In this document: positions 16,492 to 24,075 of the stretch, in pieces
Layout: each line of letters opens with the position of its first letter
Numbering within the stretch: the stretch's first letter is position 1
Source of the DNA: JALYUS01 sp038231255
Lineage (GTDB): Bacteria > Chloroflexota > Chloroflexia > Thermomicrobiales > JALYUS01
NCBI GenBank assembly: GCA_038231255.1
Contig: JBBRLR010000004.1
Location: 31,232-95,231 of the forward strand
Direction of reading: 5' to 3'
Length of the DNA stretch: 64,000 bases
The notes under the pieces: model-generated
What the model was told of the DNA's origin: nothing
The model's database searches: none
The model's input: only the letters and a program-made list of their open reading frames with translations
Program-made: the position numbers and the translations under genes

Positions 16492-16704
16492 ATCGAGAAA
16501 GAACGACTCCGCTATTCGCGGCGCAATTCCCTCTAAACAAGACAGTACCATGCAGGGATGGATTGTGCAACTGTTCACAATGTTAGGAAAATGTGAGCCG
16601 GTTTGTGCGTACGTTCGCGGTGCGTCGTGCGATTTGGCTCTGTGAACAAAGCGACAATCGGCGAGTTGTGCGATTGACAAACCGGGGAGAACGGCAAAGA
16701 AAGG

Positions 16705-16800
16705 GGGAGTTGAACCACGAAGGCGCGAAGAGCACAAAGGGAGAGGAGAGAGGGAGTTGATTTTTTCGTTCCATCTTCGCGCCTTCGTGGTTCAACTCCC
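16705..16800. repeat. Nonamer-type hairpin with a 26-bp perfect inverted repeat
   Basis: The left arm 16705-16730 (GGGAGTTGAACCACGAAGG...) and right arm 16775-16800 are exact reverse complements over 26 bp, with 44 nt between. The right arm contains the TGA stop of the uronate dehydrogenase-like gene. The arm units are of the ACGAAGGC/GCGAAGAGC/ACAAAGGGA nonamer type. Confidence 0.85.
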
Positions 16801-17523
16801 TTTTTCAATCTGGGCGGCGTACCGCTCGGCGTCGTCCTCGGGTTGGTAGCCGAGTTGCTCCTGGGTCGGGCCGATGTCCCAGTAGCGCCGGGTGTTGCCG
16901 GAGATCGCGTAGAAGATGCCCCAGGTGAGCGGCGTCTCGATGGCGCGCCACGCCAGTTGCGCCATGTCGCGCGGGGAGAGCCAGGTGCTGAGGTTGCGGA
17001 CATTCGTCGGCTCCGGCAGCCACGAGCCGATGCGCAGGCAGATCACTTCCAGGCCGTGCTCGTCCACATAAAGGCGGGCGATCGCCTCGCCGAACGCCTT
17101 GGACGCGCCGTAGTAGCCGTCCGGGCGTACCGGCATGTCCGGGTAGCAGGGGCGACCCTTTAGTTCGTAGTAGCCCGTGACGTGGTTGGTCGTCGCGAAG
17201 ACCATCCGATGTACGCCCTCATGCCGCATCGCCTCCAGCACCGTGTACTGGCCGACGATGTTGTTGTTGAGGGCATCTTCCCACGGCGTTTGCACGGCGG
17301 AGGATGCCGCAAGATGGATCACGGCGTCGCAGCCGCGCATCGCGGCGCGCATTCCGTCCATGTCGGTGAGATCGGTCTGGACGATCTCTTCGCCCTCCCG
17401 CGCGGGGCCGACGGGTGTCCCGCCCGGCCGCTCCTGCAGACGCAGCGCGTACCGCCCTTTCAGCAGTTCCCGGAGCGACTCCCCGATCTTCCCACTTGCG
17501 CCGGTCATCAAAACCTTTTTCAT
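16792..17523 (-). CDS. udh: NAD-dependent epimerase/dehydratase family protein, uronate dehydrogenase-like
   Basis: The 243-residue short-chain reductase has the NAD-binding TGASGKIG (7-14), the DLTD and HLAASSAV segments and the catalytic YYGASKAFGE (Tyr-x-x-x-Lys, about 139-148). The run TTNHVTGYYE and IGSW...NLSTWLSPRD strongly resembles bacterial uronate dehydrogenases, which oxidise glucuronate or galacturonate to aldarolactones. The last codons and the TGA stop are inside the nonamer hairpin. No other uronate-pathway gene is adjacent. Confidence 0.8.
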   Translation of the reverse strand: MKKVLMTGASGKIGESLRELLKGRYALRLQERPGGTPVGPAREGEEIVQTDLTDMDGMRAAMRGCDAVIHLAASSAVQTPWEDALNNNIVGQYTVLEAMRHEGVHRMVFATTNHVTGYYELKGRPCYPDMPVRPDGYYGASKAFGEAIARLYVDEHGLEVICLRIGSWLPEPTNVRNLSTWLSPRDMAQLAWRAIETPLTWGIFYAISGNTRRYWDIGPTQEQLGYQPEDDAERYAAQIEKGS

Positions 17524-17539
17524 CTCCGCCTCCAGATAG

Positions 17540-17576
17540 GACTAAGGGCTACGGACTGAGGACTGAGTATAGCGCA
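17540..17576. repeat. Heptamer tract (GGACTGA units)
   Basis: Tandem GGACTAAGGGCTAC and GGACTGA GGACTGA units lie between the divergent udh-like gene and the hypothetical gene at 17686. Confidence 0.55.
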
Positions 17577-17685
17577 TCGTTGCATTTGCATTGGGGCTGG
17601 GGAGACGGGCTGTTTGCCGCAGTCGCTCACACCGTTTACCATGCGGCGGGCGGCGATGTGGGCGATGCCAAAGGAGCGGTGTGCG

Positions 17686-18150
17686 ATGTCCTACGATGTG
17701 TACGTCAACCTGAAGTACGACGATGACGTCGTCCGGCGCATCGTGGACATCGCGCCGCGCGTAGATTTCTTCGGCGATGGTGAAACGCTGACCTTCGCGC
17801 CGAGTGACTTCGCGCCGCACAACGACCGCTTCCGGAGCACGCCGGAGCATCAGTTCATCGTCGAGCAGAGCAGCGGCACGCTCGACAGCCACGGCTTTCT
17901 TATCATCATCAACCGTGCCGGTCGCTCCCTCGCCCTCCACGATAACGGGCCGAGCGGGTTTGCCCATGCCCGCGAGACGATCCGCGATTTCAGCGCCTGG
18001 GTGCGCGCGCATGTGCCGGGCGCGAAGTTCAATGTTGCCAGCATTGCCAGCACCGATGGCTACGCGGATTATGCCTACGTCGGCGCGATGGGAGGCTGGC
18101 AAGTCACCGACGCGGGCAACGGCCTCAATCCTGCCGCTGCGGCGATCTGA
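17686..18150 (+). CDS. Hypothetical protein
   Basis: A 154-residue soluble protein starting MSYDVYVNLKYDDDVVRRIV, with gene-like codon use. GGAG is present upstream of the ATG; the longer frame upstream lacks a site. No domain is recognised. It has alternating hydrophobic strands (FLIIINRAGRSLALHDN) and a Gly/Ala-rich C-terminus. It is divergent from the udh-like gene and followed by paired palindromic repeats. Confidence 0.7.
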   Translation: MSYDVYVNLKYDDDVVRRIVDIAPRVDFFGDGETLTFAPSDFAPHNDRFRSTPEHQFIVEQSSGTLDSHGFLIIINRAGRSLALHDNGPSGFAHARETIRDFSAWVRAHVPGAKFNVASIASTDGYADYAYVGAMGGWQVTDAGNGLNPAAAAI

Positions 18151-18156
18151 GAAAAC

Positions 18157-18292
18157 CTCACCCCCATCCCTTCGCCATCGCAATGGCGAGGGGTGCCTCC
18201 TCTGAACTGTCGTGACATTCCTCATACGTCCCGATCTACTGGAGGTCATTCCCCCTCTCCATCGCAATAGAGAGGGGCAGGGGGGTGAGGTT
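18157..18292. repeat. Two GC-rich palindromic elements forming a larger inverted repeat
   Basis: AACCTCACCCCCATCCC at 18156-18172 and GGGGGGTGAGGTTTCTC at 18278-18294 are opposed arms. Within them are two smaller palindromes around TCGCAATGGCGAGGGG and CCCCTCTCC...GGAGAGGGG-like arms. It belongs to the same class as 7157-7191. Confidence 0.65.
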
Positions 18293-18374
18293 TCTCGACC
18301 CGACTGTTATACTCGTCCCTGCAATGAGAGCGTGTGTGTATCCACGGCGTATACGTCGTTGCCGGGGGCGTGGC

Positions 18375-19016
18375 ATGGTGCAAAAAACGATCCGGCTACC
18401 CCGCGCCGAGCGGCGCAGACAGATATTGACGATCGCCGCGCAGGCATTCGCGGAGCGCGGATTCAGCGGCGTGACAATGGAGGAGATCGCCGGGCGCGTC
18501 GGCGTGACGCGTCTGATCCTGTATCGCGCTTTCGCTTCCAAGGAAGATTTGTATCGTGCCATTCTCAGCGACACCGCAGCCCGACTGACCGACGCAATGG
18601 CGGAGGCCGTCGCGCTCCCCACCGCCCCGAGCGGCGCTGCCCTCCGCGCCTACCTCGACGCGGCCCGCTGGAACCCGGCGGCGTTCATGCTCCTGTTCAC
18701 AGGCGCGGCGGAAAGCCCGCTCGGCATTGAGATCGAGGCAGCGCGCCATCGGGTGCGTGAGGAGATCGCGCGGCAGGCGCTCACCCAAGCTGCGAAGGAG
18801 GGGATCACTCCCGACCCCTTCTGGTCGCCCCTCGTCGCCGAACTGACCTTCGCCATCGTCGAGCACGGTACGCAACGGTGGCTGGACGCTGCGCCGACCC
18901 CGGCCGCCGATGATGCATTCGTTGAATACCTCCAGCGCGGCGTGAGCGGCATGTTGGGTGGCATCGCGGCGGGCCACTTCAATTTGCGTTTCCCCGCTGG
19001 CCGTGCCCGCAACTGA
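18375..19016 (+). CDS. TetR family transcriptional regulator
   Basis: The 213-residue protein has an N-terminal TetR DNA-binding domain: ERRRQILTIAAQAFAERGFSG (about 11-31), then the helix-turn-helix VTMEEIAGRVGVTRLILYRAFASKEDLYRAIL. The C-terminal ligand domain is unassigned. A TATACT element at 18309-18314 implies transcription start near 18320, so ATG 18375, with GGGGGCG upstream, is preferred over longer frames. No divergent target gene is obvious; autoregulation or a distant target is likely. Confidence 0.88.
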   Translation: MVQKTIRLPRAERRRQILTIAAQAFAERGFSGVTMEEIAGRVGVTRLILYRAFASKEDLYRAILSDTAARLTDAMAEAVALPTAPSGAALRAYLDAARWNPAAFMLLFTGAAESPLGIEIEAARHRVREEIARQALTQAAKEGITPDPFWSPLVAELTFAIVEHGTQRWLDAAPTPAADDAFVEYLQRGVSGMLGGIAAGHFNLRFPAGRARN

Positions 19017-19074
19017 TTCCCGGCGCGACATACCCGATTGGCGCGTCATATCCCGCCATGTGTTTGCGTTCGTC

Positions 19075-19728
19075 CTACCGCGCAACGAGGCTGTTCGCGA
19101 GCATGATGTGGAGGATCGTTGGGCGAAGATCGGGATGATCGAGAGGGATAATCCGATCGGGTGGGCAGACGAGATCGTCCCGCGTACCCTCGTAGAGGGC
19201 GAGGGCAATCTCGTGGTTGTGCGCGTTCGGATAAAGTATTCCGTCAATGTCCGGGTAGGTCGCCGGGGTTTCGTAGAAATACCGCGACCAGGGCTGCGAA
19301 AGCGTGTGATCGCATGCGGCAACGGCGGCGACGGTACCCGCGTTCATCGCCGCTTTCCCGCGAAGGTCCAAGAGGCGGAGATTCCGCCAGACGACCGGCG
19401 TCGCGATGTGCCAATGCGCGAATTCGACGATGCCCGTGTCGCCGAAGATTTCGACGAGACACGAGGAGAGTCCGTTCGATTGGTCGGTTGACCAGCCGCC
19501 GTAATAGATCCCGCGCGCGGGATCATCCGTTGGCTTGCCGGTGGCCGCATCGCGCCGGTGGTGATCGAATCGCCATTTGGGACCGTGATAGCGGAAGGAG
19601 AGCGCCGTCTGGCGATACCGGCTCGTCGGATCGAACAAACGAACAAGCGCGGCGCCGGATGGCACCGCGCAGAATTTCGGGTATAAGCGGCGGGTCGGGT
19701 CGGGCGGAGGTGGGCTGACGACGACCAC
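19075..19728 (-). CDS. RES-domain toxin of a type II RES/Xre toxin-antitoxin system
   Basis: The 217-residue product has a RES domain: RRLYPKF near the N-terminus, RGIYYGG and CLVEIFGDTGIVEFAHW in the middle, and DGILYPNAHNHEIALALYEG near the C-terminus. The named Arg, Glu and Ser of the fold are represented. RES toxins (MbcT, ParT, Res) degrade or use NAD+. The GTG start at 19728 lies one nucleotide beyond the antitoxin stop (TAG 19730-19732), so translation is probably coupled. No disruption is seen. Confidence 0.85.
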   Translation of the reverse strand: MVVVSPPPPDPTRRLYPKFCAVPSGAALVRLFDPTSRYRQTALSFRYHGPKWRFDHHRRDAATGKPTDDPARGIYYGGWSTDQSNGLSSCLVEIFGDTGIVEFAHWHIATPVVWRNLRLLDLRGKAAMNAGTVAAVAACDHTLSQPWSRYFYETPATYPDIDGILYPNAHNHEIALALYEGTRDDLVCPPDRIIPLDHPDLRPTILHIMLANSLVAR

Positions 19729-19729
19729 G

Positions 19730-20347
19730 CTAGTTCACCCCAACAGCCTCAGCGAGTGCAATGATCCGCGCGACATCGCCCCGTTTCAGTACATCGAGCG
19801 GGGACGCACCCTCCAGATGCTGATTCGCGCGCGTGAGCCAGCTCACCTTCGCGAGCGGCGATACGTCGAGCGCCTTGAGCGCCATCGGCAAGCCCGCGAC
19901 GACGCCATCCGGCCCCTCGGCATCGAATTGCCAGAGCGGAAAGTACCACGCGCCGCGATCCTGCACGCCCAGCAAGGTGCCGCTCTCGACGCGGTCGTGG
20001 GGGGTTTGCCGACTTGTCCCCAGCAGCTTCGCCACCTGCGGCGCCGTAATCGCATCCTTCAGCAACTCACGCCGCCGTGCGAACGACGCGGTCAGCACGC
20101 GTGTTTCCAACTCGACGATCTCGATGGGGGTGTAGGTCCGCCCACCGGTAAGGGTATTGATGAGATCGGCATGGGACGCATCGGGGGCGCGTGTTTCGAG
20201 CGCGCGCTCGACGCGAGAAAGCGCTTCGGTCTGCTCTGCGGGATCGAGGTCGTTTAATCGGGACTCGATGCCCCGCGCGGCCTTGATGATCGTTGGCCGG
20301 TCCTTTTTGTTGTACCGCGTCGGATCCGTGATCTGGATAGCGATCAT
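19730..20347 (-). CDS. Antitoxin of RES/Xre system (Xre/ParS-MbcA-like)
   Basis: The 205-residue protein has a central helix-turn-helix-like segment (APQVAKLLGTSRQTPHDRVESG) and a C-terminal toxin-binding domain ending PLDVLKRGDVARIIALAEAVGVN, like the DUF2384/MbcA_ParS_Xre domain. It would neutralise the adjacent RES toxin and repress its own promoter. ATG 20347 has GGAAAG five nucleotides upstream; a GTG at 20386 is the alternative. A consensus promoter with a duplicated 12-bp motif lies upstream. Confidence 0.85.
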   Translation of the reverse strand: MIAIQITDPTRYNKKDRPTIIKAARGIESRLNDLDPAEQTEALSRVERALETRAPDASHADLINTLTGGRTYTPIEIVELETRVLTASFARRRELLKDAITAPQVAKLLGTSRQTPHDRVESGTLLGVQDRGAWYFPLWQFDAEGPDGVVAGLPMALKALDVSPLAKVSWLTRANQHLEGASPLDVLKRGDVARIIALAEAVGVN

Positions 20348-20394
20348 CGTCTTTCCGTGAACCCTTTCCTGCACCTGACCGGTCACCTAAAGGA

Positions 20395-20441
20395 AGAATA
20401 ACACGCGGCGTCAGAGATGTCAAGGCGCAAGAGATGTCAAG
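20395..20441 (-). promoter_or_regulatory. Promoter and 12-bp direct repeats of the RES/Xre operon
   Basis: On the minus strand TTGACA (20418-20423) and TATTCT (20395-20400) are separated by exactly 17 nt. The -35 lies in a 12-bp motif CTTGACATCTCT repeated exactly 17 bp upstream (20430-20441), overlapping the stop of the MFS gene. The duplicated motif is a candidate antitoxin operator. Confidence 0.7.
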
Positions 20442-21702
20442 TGTTTGGGGTGTCGTTGCGTGCGTTGCGCGTCGCACCTGGCGCGTTGAGATCGCGGAAT
20501 ACGGGGAGGGCGAGCAGCACCACCGTGGTGAGCGCGAACAAGGCGCCGATGCCAAGAAAGAGTGTCCGCAGCCCGATTGGGTCAATGAGCACGCCCGCGA
20601 CGCCCCGTCCAAGCGGAATGAAGGCGAAGGAGAGCGCCGTGGTGATCCCCTGAACTCGACCGAGCAGCGCGGGTGGCACTCGTTCCTGCCGGATCGTTGT
20701 GGTCAGCGGGTTGACCATGCCGACGGCAAGGCCGTAGACGAATGTGACCGCGACAAGCGCGACGAAGGGTAGACGCAAAGCGAGCGCGCTGAAAGTGATC
20801 GCTCCACCGATTGGGTAGAGCGCCAACACGCCCAACCGGGGCAGGCGGTGCCCGATGGCGGCGAACAGGAACGAACTGACGATGGCGCCCGCACCGAGCG
20901 CCGCGAGGATCGCCCCGAAACTGACCGCCGTGCCGAAGGCGCGCTTCGCGTAGACGGCGAGCAGCAGCGACCACGGCGCTTCGATCAGGTTGGTGAACAA
21001 GAAGAGCACGGTGAGCGCGCGCAGCGTCCGGTCGCCGGCGAGGAAGCGCCACCCCTCGGCGAGATCGGCGAAATATCGGCGCGGCCCGGTACCGCGTGGC
21101 GCGGTGTACATGCGATGGGGGATGATCACGCCGATCACCGCAGCGGAGAAGGCGAACGACGCGGCATCGAGCCAGAGGACATTGCTCGCGCCGAAGACGG
21201 CAATCAGGACACCGGCGAGCGGTGGCCCGAAGAGGATCGCGAAACGCGGTACGGACTGGACGACCGCATTAGCCCGTTCCAGCCGCATCCCGGCGAAGGC
21301 CGCGAGATCGGGGACGAGGCTCTCTCGCGCGGTGCTCCCCGGTGTATTGAAGAGATTAGCGAGGAAGGTGAGCGCGAGCAGTTGCCAGAAGGCCAGCCCA
21401 ACCGTGTGATAAAGCAGAGGGATCAGGGCGATGGTCAGGCCGCTTGTCAGGTCCGCCAGCACGCTTGTGCGTTTAAAACCGAGCCGGTCCACGAGCGTGC
21501 CGCCGAAGATGCCGCCGAAAATGAATGGGAGTGTCGCGAAAACGCCCGTCAGCCCCGTCTTCGCCGCGCTGTTCGTTGTTTGTAGGACGAACCACGGGAT
21601 CGCGACACTGGTCAGCATGCTGCCGGTAAGCGAGACGATTCCTGCGACGGTCAGCGAGGCGATCGGCAGTCGTTGTGTCGGTGTCGCGTGCGTGATCGCC
21701 AT
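20437..21702 (-). CDS. MFS transporter (MFS_3/enterobactin exporter-like)
   Basis: The 421-residue protein has about 12 transmembrane helices with the MFS cytoplasmic signature GGTLVDRLGFKR (about 67-78) and an RVQGITTALSF segment in the second half. It matches drug- or siderophore-efflux MFS proteins. The ribosome site GGAGGAG precedes the ATG. Its stop overlaps the RES/Xre promoter region. Upstream are an AT-rich promoter and a small palindrome. Confidence 0.88.
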   Translation of the reverse strand: MAITHATPTQRLPIASLTVAGIVSLTGSMLTSVAIPWFVLQTTNSAAKTGLTGVFATLPFIFGGIFGGTLVDRLGFKRTSVLADLTSGLTIALIPLLYHTVGLAFWQLLALTFLANLFNTPGSTARESLVPDLAAFAGMRLERANAVVQSVPRFAILFGPPLAGVLIAVFGASNVLWLDAASFAFSAAVIGVIIPHRMYTAPRGTGPRRYFADLAEGWRFLAGDRTLRALTVLFLFTNLIEAPWSLLLAVYAKRAFGTAVSFGAILAALGAGAIVSSFLFAAIGHRLPRLGVLALYPIGGAITFSALALRLPFVALVAVTFVYGLAVGMVNPLTTTIRQERVPPALLGRVQGITTALSFAFIPLGRGVAGVLIDPIGLRTLFLGIGALFALTTVVLLALPVFRDLNAPGATRNARNDTPNT

Positions 21703-21740
21703 CCTGCGTTACTCCTCCATCGTGACATCTCACGAAGAGC

Positions 21741-21768
21741 GTAGTACAAGATATTGATTTTGTCAATA
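21741..21768 (-). promoter_or_regulatory. Putative promoter/operator of the MFS exporter
   Basis: On the minus strand TTGACA at 21761-21766 lies in a 6-bp-arm palindrome (TATTGA...TCAATA, 21752-21768) in an otherwise GC-rich genome. A TACTAC stretch 14 nt downstream is only a weak -10. The palindrome over the -35 suggests a repressor site. Confidence 0.4.
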
Positions 21769-21800
21769 ACAGAATGAATTTTATTGAGCATAGAGTGACA

Positions 21801-21837
21801 TTAAAAAGAAATCGGGCAGGTACATCACCTGCCCGAT
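21801..21837 (-). terminator. Intrinsic terminator after the CysO/MoeZ gene
   Basis: An 11-bp perfect stem (ATCGGGCAGGT and its complement, 21811-21837) with a 5-nt loop is followed on the minus strand by TTCTTTTTAA. Confidence 0.85.
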
Positions 21838-21854
21838 GGAGGAAACGAAAGTCA

Positions 21855-23339
21855 CTAGTACTTCGGCAGTGACGGATCCACGTCGTCGGACCAGGCGAGG
21901 ATGCCGCCATTGAGATTCTTCAACTTGCGGAAGCCCGCGTCCTTGAGGATGCCGAGCGCTTTGGCCGAGCGGACGCCGGAGCGGCACTGCAAAACGATCT
22001 CGTCCGCCGAATCGAGTTCGTGCATCCGCGCGGGCACATCGCCGAGCGGGATGAAACGGACATCCGGCTCCTTGATCGTGCCGAGCGCCCACTCGTGCGG
22101 CTCGCGCACATCCACGATGACGAGATGCTCGCCCGCGTCCAGCCGCCGCTTCAACTCGCGCGGCGTGATCTCCCACTGCGCCTCCAAATTGACTTCTGGC
22201 CCCGACGTAATGCCGCAGAACTCGTCGTAGTCAATCAGGTGCTTGATGGTTGCGTGTTCGCCGCAGATCGGGCAGCTCGGGTCCTTGCGCAGTTTGTACT
22301 CGCGGAACTGCATCTTCAGCGCGTCGAACCGGAGCAGGCGACCGATCAGCGGGTCGCCGATGCCGATAATCAGTTTCAGCGTCTCTGCCGCCTGCAACGC
22401 GCCGACGATGCCGGGCAGCACGCCGAGCACACCGCCCTCCGCGCAGGACGGGACGAGGCCCGGCGGTGGCGGCTCCGGATAAAGGCAGCGGTAGCACGGC
22501 CCTTCGTTCGCGTAGAAGATCGAGACCTGCCCCTCGAAGCGGAAGATCGAGCCGTAGACATTCGGCTTACCGAGCAGCACGCAGGCGTCGTTGACGAGGT
22601 AGCGCGTCGGGAAGTTGTCTGTCCCGTCCACGATGATGTCGTAGTTCTTGAAGATGTCCAGCGCGTTCTCACTGGAAAGGCGCGTCTCGAAGGTCGTAAT
22701 CTCGGTGTACGGGTTGAGGGCGGTCAGCCGTCGTTTCGCCGCTGCCAGTTTCGACGTGCCGATGTCCTCAGTCGTGAAGGTCACCTGCCGCTGAAGGTTC
22801 GACGAGTCCACGACATCGGCGTCCACGATGCCGATGTGGCCGACGCCCGCCGCCGTCAGATACAAGCCGAGCGGCGCGCCGAGGCCACCCGCGCCGACGA
22901 GTAGGACGCGCGCCTGCTTCAGCTTCTTCTGCCCCGCCAGCGTCACCTCCGGCATGATGAGGTGGCGGCTGTAGCGGCCAATCTCGTCCGGCGAGAGTTC
23001 CACGTCCTCCGCATCTGCTCCCTCTCCCGCCTGGCGGGGGAGGGTAGGAGAGAGGGCCGTGCCGCCCGCAATCGAGGGCACAATCGTCACCGTATCGCCG
23101 GAGGCGACGGGTGTCGCATCCTTCTGGAGATAGCGGATGTCCTCGTCGTTCAAATAGACATTGACGAACGAGCGCAGTTGGCCGCTGTCGTTGTACAGGT
23201 GCTTCTTCAGGTCCACGTACTCGCCGGTCAGCTGCCCAAGCACCTCGCCAATGGTGCTGCCGGCCAGTTGCACCTGCTCCTTGCCCCCGGCGAACTGCCG
23301 CAGCGCCGTCGGGATCAAAATCGTCACATTCTCCGCCAT
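21855..23339 (-). CDS. moeZ: CysO-MoeZ fusion: ubiquitin-like sulfur carrier, E1-like adenylyltransferase, rhodanese
   Basis: The 494-residue protein fuses three domains. Residues 1-93 are a CysO/MoaD-type beta-grasp sulfur carrier ending VTIVPSIAGG with Gly92-Gly93. Residues about 115-375 are a MoeB/ThiF adenylyltransferase with GAGGLGAP (149-156), zinc cysteines 282/285 and 356/359, and Cys299. Residues about 390-490 are a rhodanese domain with active-site Cys452 in CRSGVRS. In Mycobacterium these are separate CysO and MoeZ proteins. The diglycine is internal, so it must be freed by cleavage or act in cis. Linker residues about 96-107 come from a palindromic repeat. The JAMM protease and cysM genes lie upstream in the same direction. 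Confidence 0.93.
   Translation of the reverse strand: MAENVTILIPTALRQFAGGKEQVQLAGSTIGEVLGQLTGEYVDLKKHLYNDSGQLRSFVNVYLNDEDIRYLQKDATPVASGDTVTIVPSIAGGTALSPTLPRQAGEGADAEDVELSPDEIGRYSRHLIMPEVTLAGQKKLKQARVLLVGAGGLGAPLGLYLTAAGVGHIGIVDADVVDSSNLQRQVTFTTEDIGTSKLAAAKRRLTALNPYTEITTFETRLSSENALDIFKNYDIIVDGTDNFPTRYLVNDACVLLGKPNVYGSIFRFEGQVSIFYANEGPCYRCLYPEPPPPGLVPSCAEGGVLGVLPGIVGALQAAETLKLIIGIGDPLIGRLLRFDALKMQFREYKLRKDPSCPICGEHATIKHLIDYDEFCGITSGPEVNLEAQWEITPRELKRRLDAGEHLVIVDVREPHEWALGTIKEPDVRFIPLGDVPARMHELDSADEIVLQCRSGVRSAKALGILKDAGFRKLKNLNGGILAWSDDVDPSLPKY
23019..23056 (-). repeat. Palindromic repeat inserted in frame in the fusion linker
   Basis: A GC-rich palindrome (CCCTCTCCCGCC and GGCGGGGGAGGG arms) is translated as part of the linker SPTLPRQAGEGAD between the CysO and MoeZ domains. 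The same class occurs in intergenic positions and in the MFS gene near 49.5 kb. Confidence 0.75.
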
Positions 23340-23364
23340 ATCATGACCTCCTCATATCAGATCG

Positions 23365-23502
23365 GAAACCGGGGATGAACGGCAAAGACGCAAAGAGCGC
23401 AGAGACGCAAAGAAGAAAGAGAAAAAGGACGGGATCCATCTTTCTTTCTTCCCCTTTGCGTCCTTCGCGTCCTTTGCGTCTTTGCGGTTCATCCCCGGTT
23501 TC
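23365..23502. repeat. Nonamer-repeat hairpin
   Basis: 31-nt arms (starting GAAACCGGGGATGAAC) are complementary with one mismatch. Inner units are CAAAGACG, CAAAGAGCG, CAGAGACG and, on the other arm, CTTTGCGTC, CTTCGCGTC. It lies between the JAMM stop and the CysO/MoeZ ribosome site, so it is inside the likely operon. Confidence 0.85.
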
Positions 23503-23513
23503 TCCCGTCTTCC

Positions 23514-23945
23514 TCAGCCACGCTCGATGATCTGCTCTTCATTGTAGCCGGAGCGGTCGGCTTTGAGCACCCAGGACTTAAGATCGAGGGCAATGCCCTT
23601 GTAGACGCCCTGAATGATGTAGGAATAGGTCGGCCAGGCGAAGTCGCGATCCGTTTCGGAGGGGCGCGGCTCGCTGTCCGGGTGGGAGTGGTAGAAGCCG
23701 AGCAGTGCCATGCCCGCTTCCCGCGCCCGCCGCTCCTCGTGTGCGATCACCTCCGGCCCGATCTGGAAGCGCCGCCGCCGCTCGTCCACCTGCTCCCAGG
23801 CATTCTCGACCGGTACCGTCTCGCGCACGACCTTCTCATCGCCCTGCATCACACCGATCAACAGCCCGCACACCTCGTTCGGGTATCCATTCTCGCTCTG
23901 CCGACACACCGTCGCCCTGAGCGCATTTGTCCACACCAGGTTCAT
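23514..23945 (-). CDS. mec: JAMM/MPN+ metalloprotease (Mec-like)
   Basis: The 143-residue protein is a zinc-dependent JAB1/MPN+ isopeptidase. The full JAMM motif is visible: Glu24, then His86-x-His88-x7-Ser96-x2-Asp99 in FYHSHPDSEPRPSETD. In Mycobacterium tuberculosis Mec releases cysteine from the CysO-cysteine adduct. Here it sits between cysM and the CysO/MoeZ fusion, so it probably hydrolyses CysO-cysteine and may also cut after the internal diglycine of the fusion. GAGGAG precedes the ATG. Confidence 0.92.
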   Translation of the reverse strand: MNLVWTNALRATVCRQSENGYPNEVCGLLIGVMQGDEKVVRETVPVENAWEQVDERRRRFQIGPEVIAHEERRAREAGMALLGFYHSHPDSEPRPSETDRDFAWPTYSYIIQGVYKGIALDLKSWVLKADRSGYNEEQIIERG

Positions 23946-23967
23946 TCTCGCTCCTCACAACGATTCA

Positions 23968-24075
23968 GCACGGAGGACACGGAGGCCACAAAGAGCACAG
24001 AGAATGAATACGATCGAGAGTCTTCTCATTTGTCTTTCTCTGTGTCCTCTGTGTCCTCTGCGATCTCTGTGTTAT
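23968..24075. repeat. Nonamer-repeat hairpin overlapping the cysM stop
   Basis: The left arm has ACGGAGGAC, ACGGAGGCC, ACAAAGAGC and ACAGAGAAT units. The right arm carries complementary CTCTGTGTC-type units and contains the TAA stop of cysM (24072-24074). Confidence 0.8.

Noticed and set aside
23365..23502. Possible CRISPR-like array from regular short repeats
   Set aside because: The repeats are 7-9 nt contiguous units in hairpin arms, with no 25-40 nt repeats, unique spacers or cas genes.
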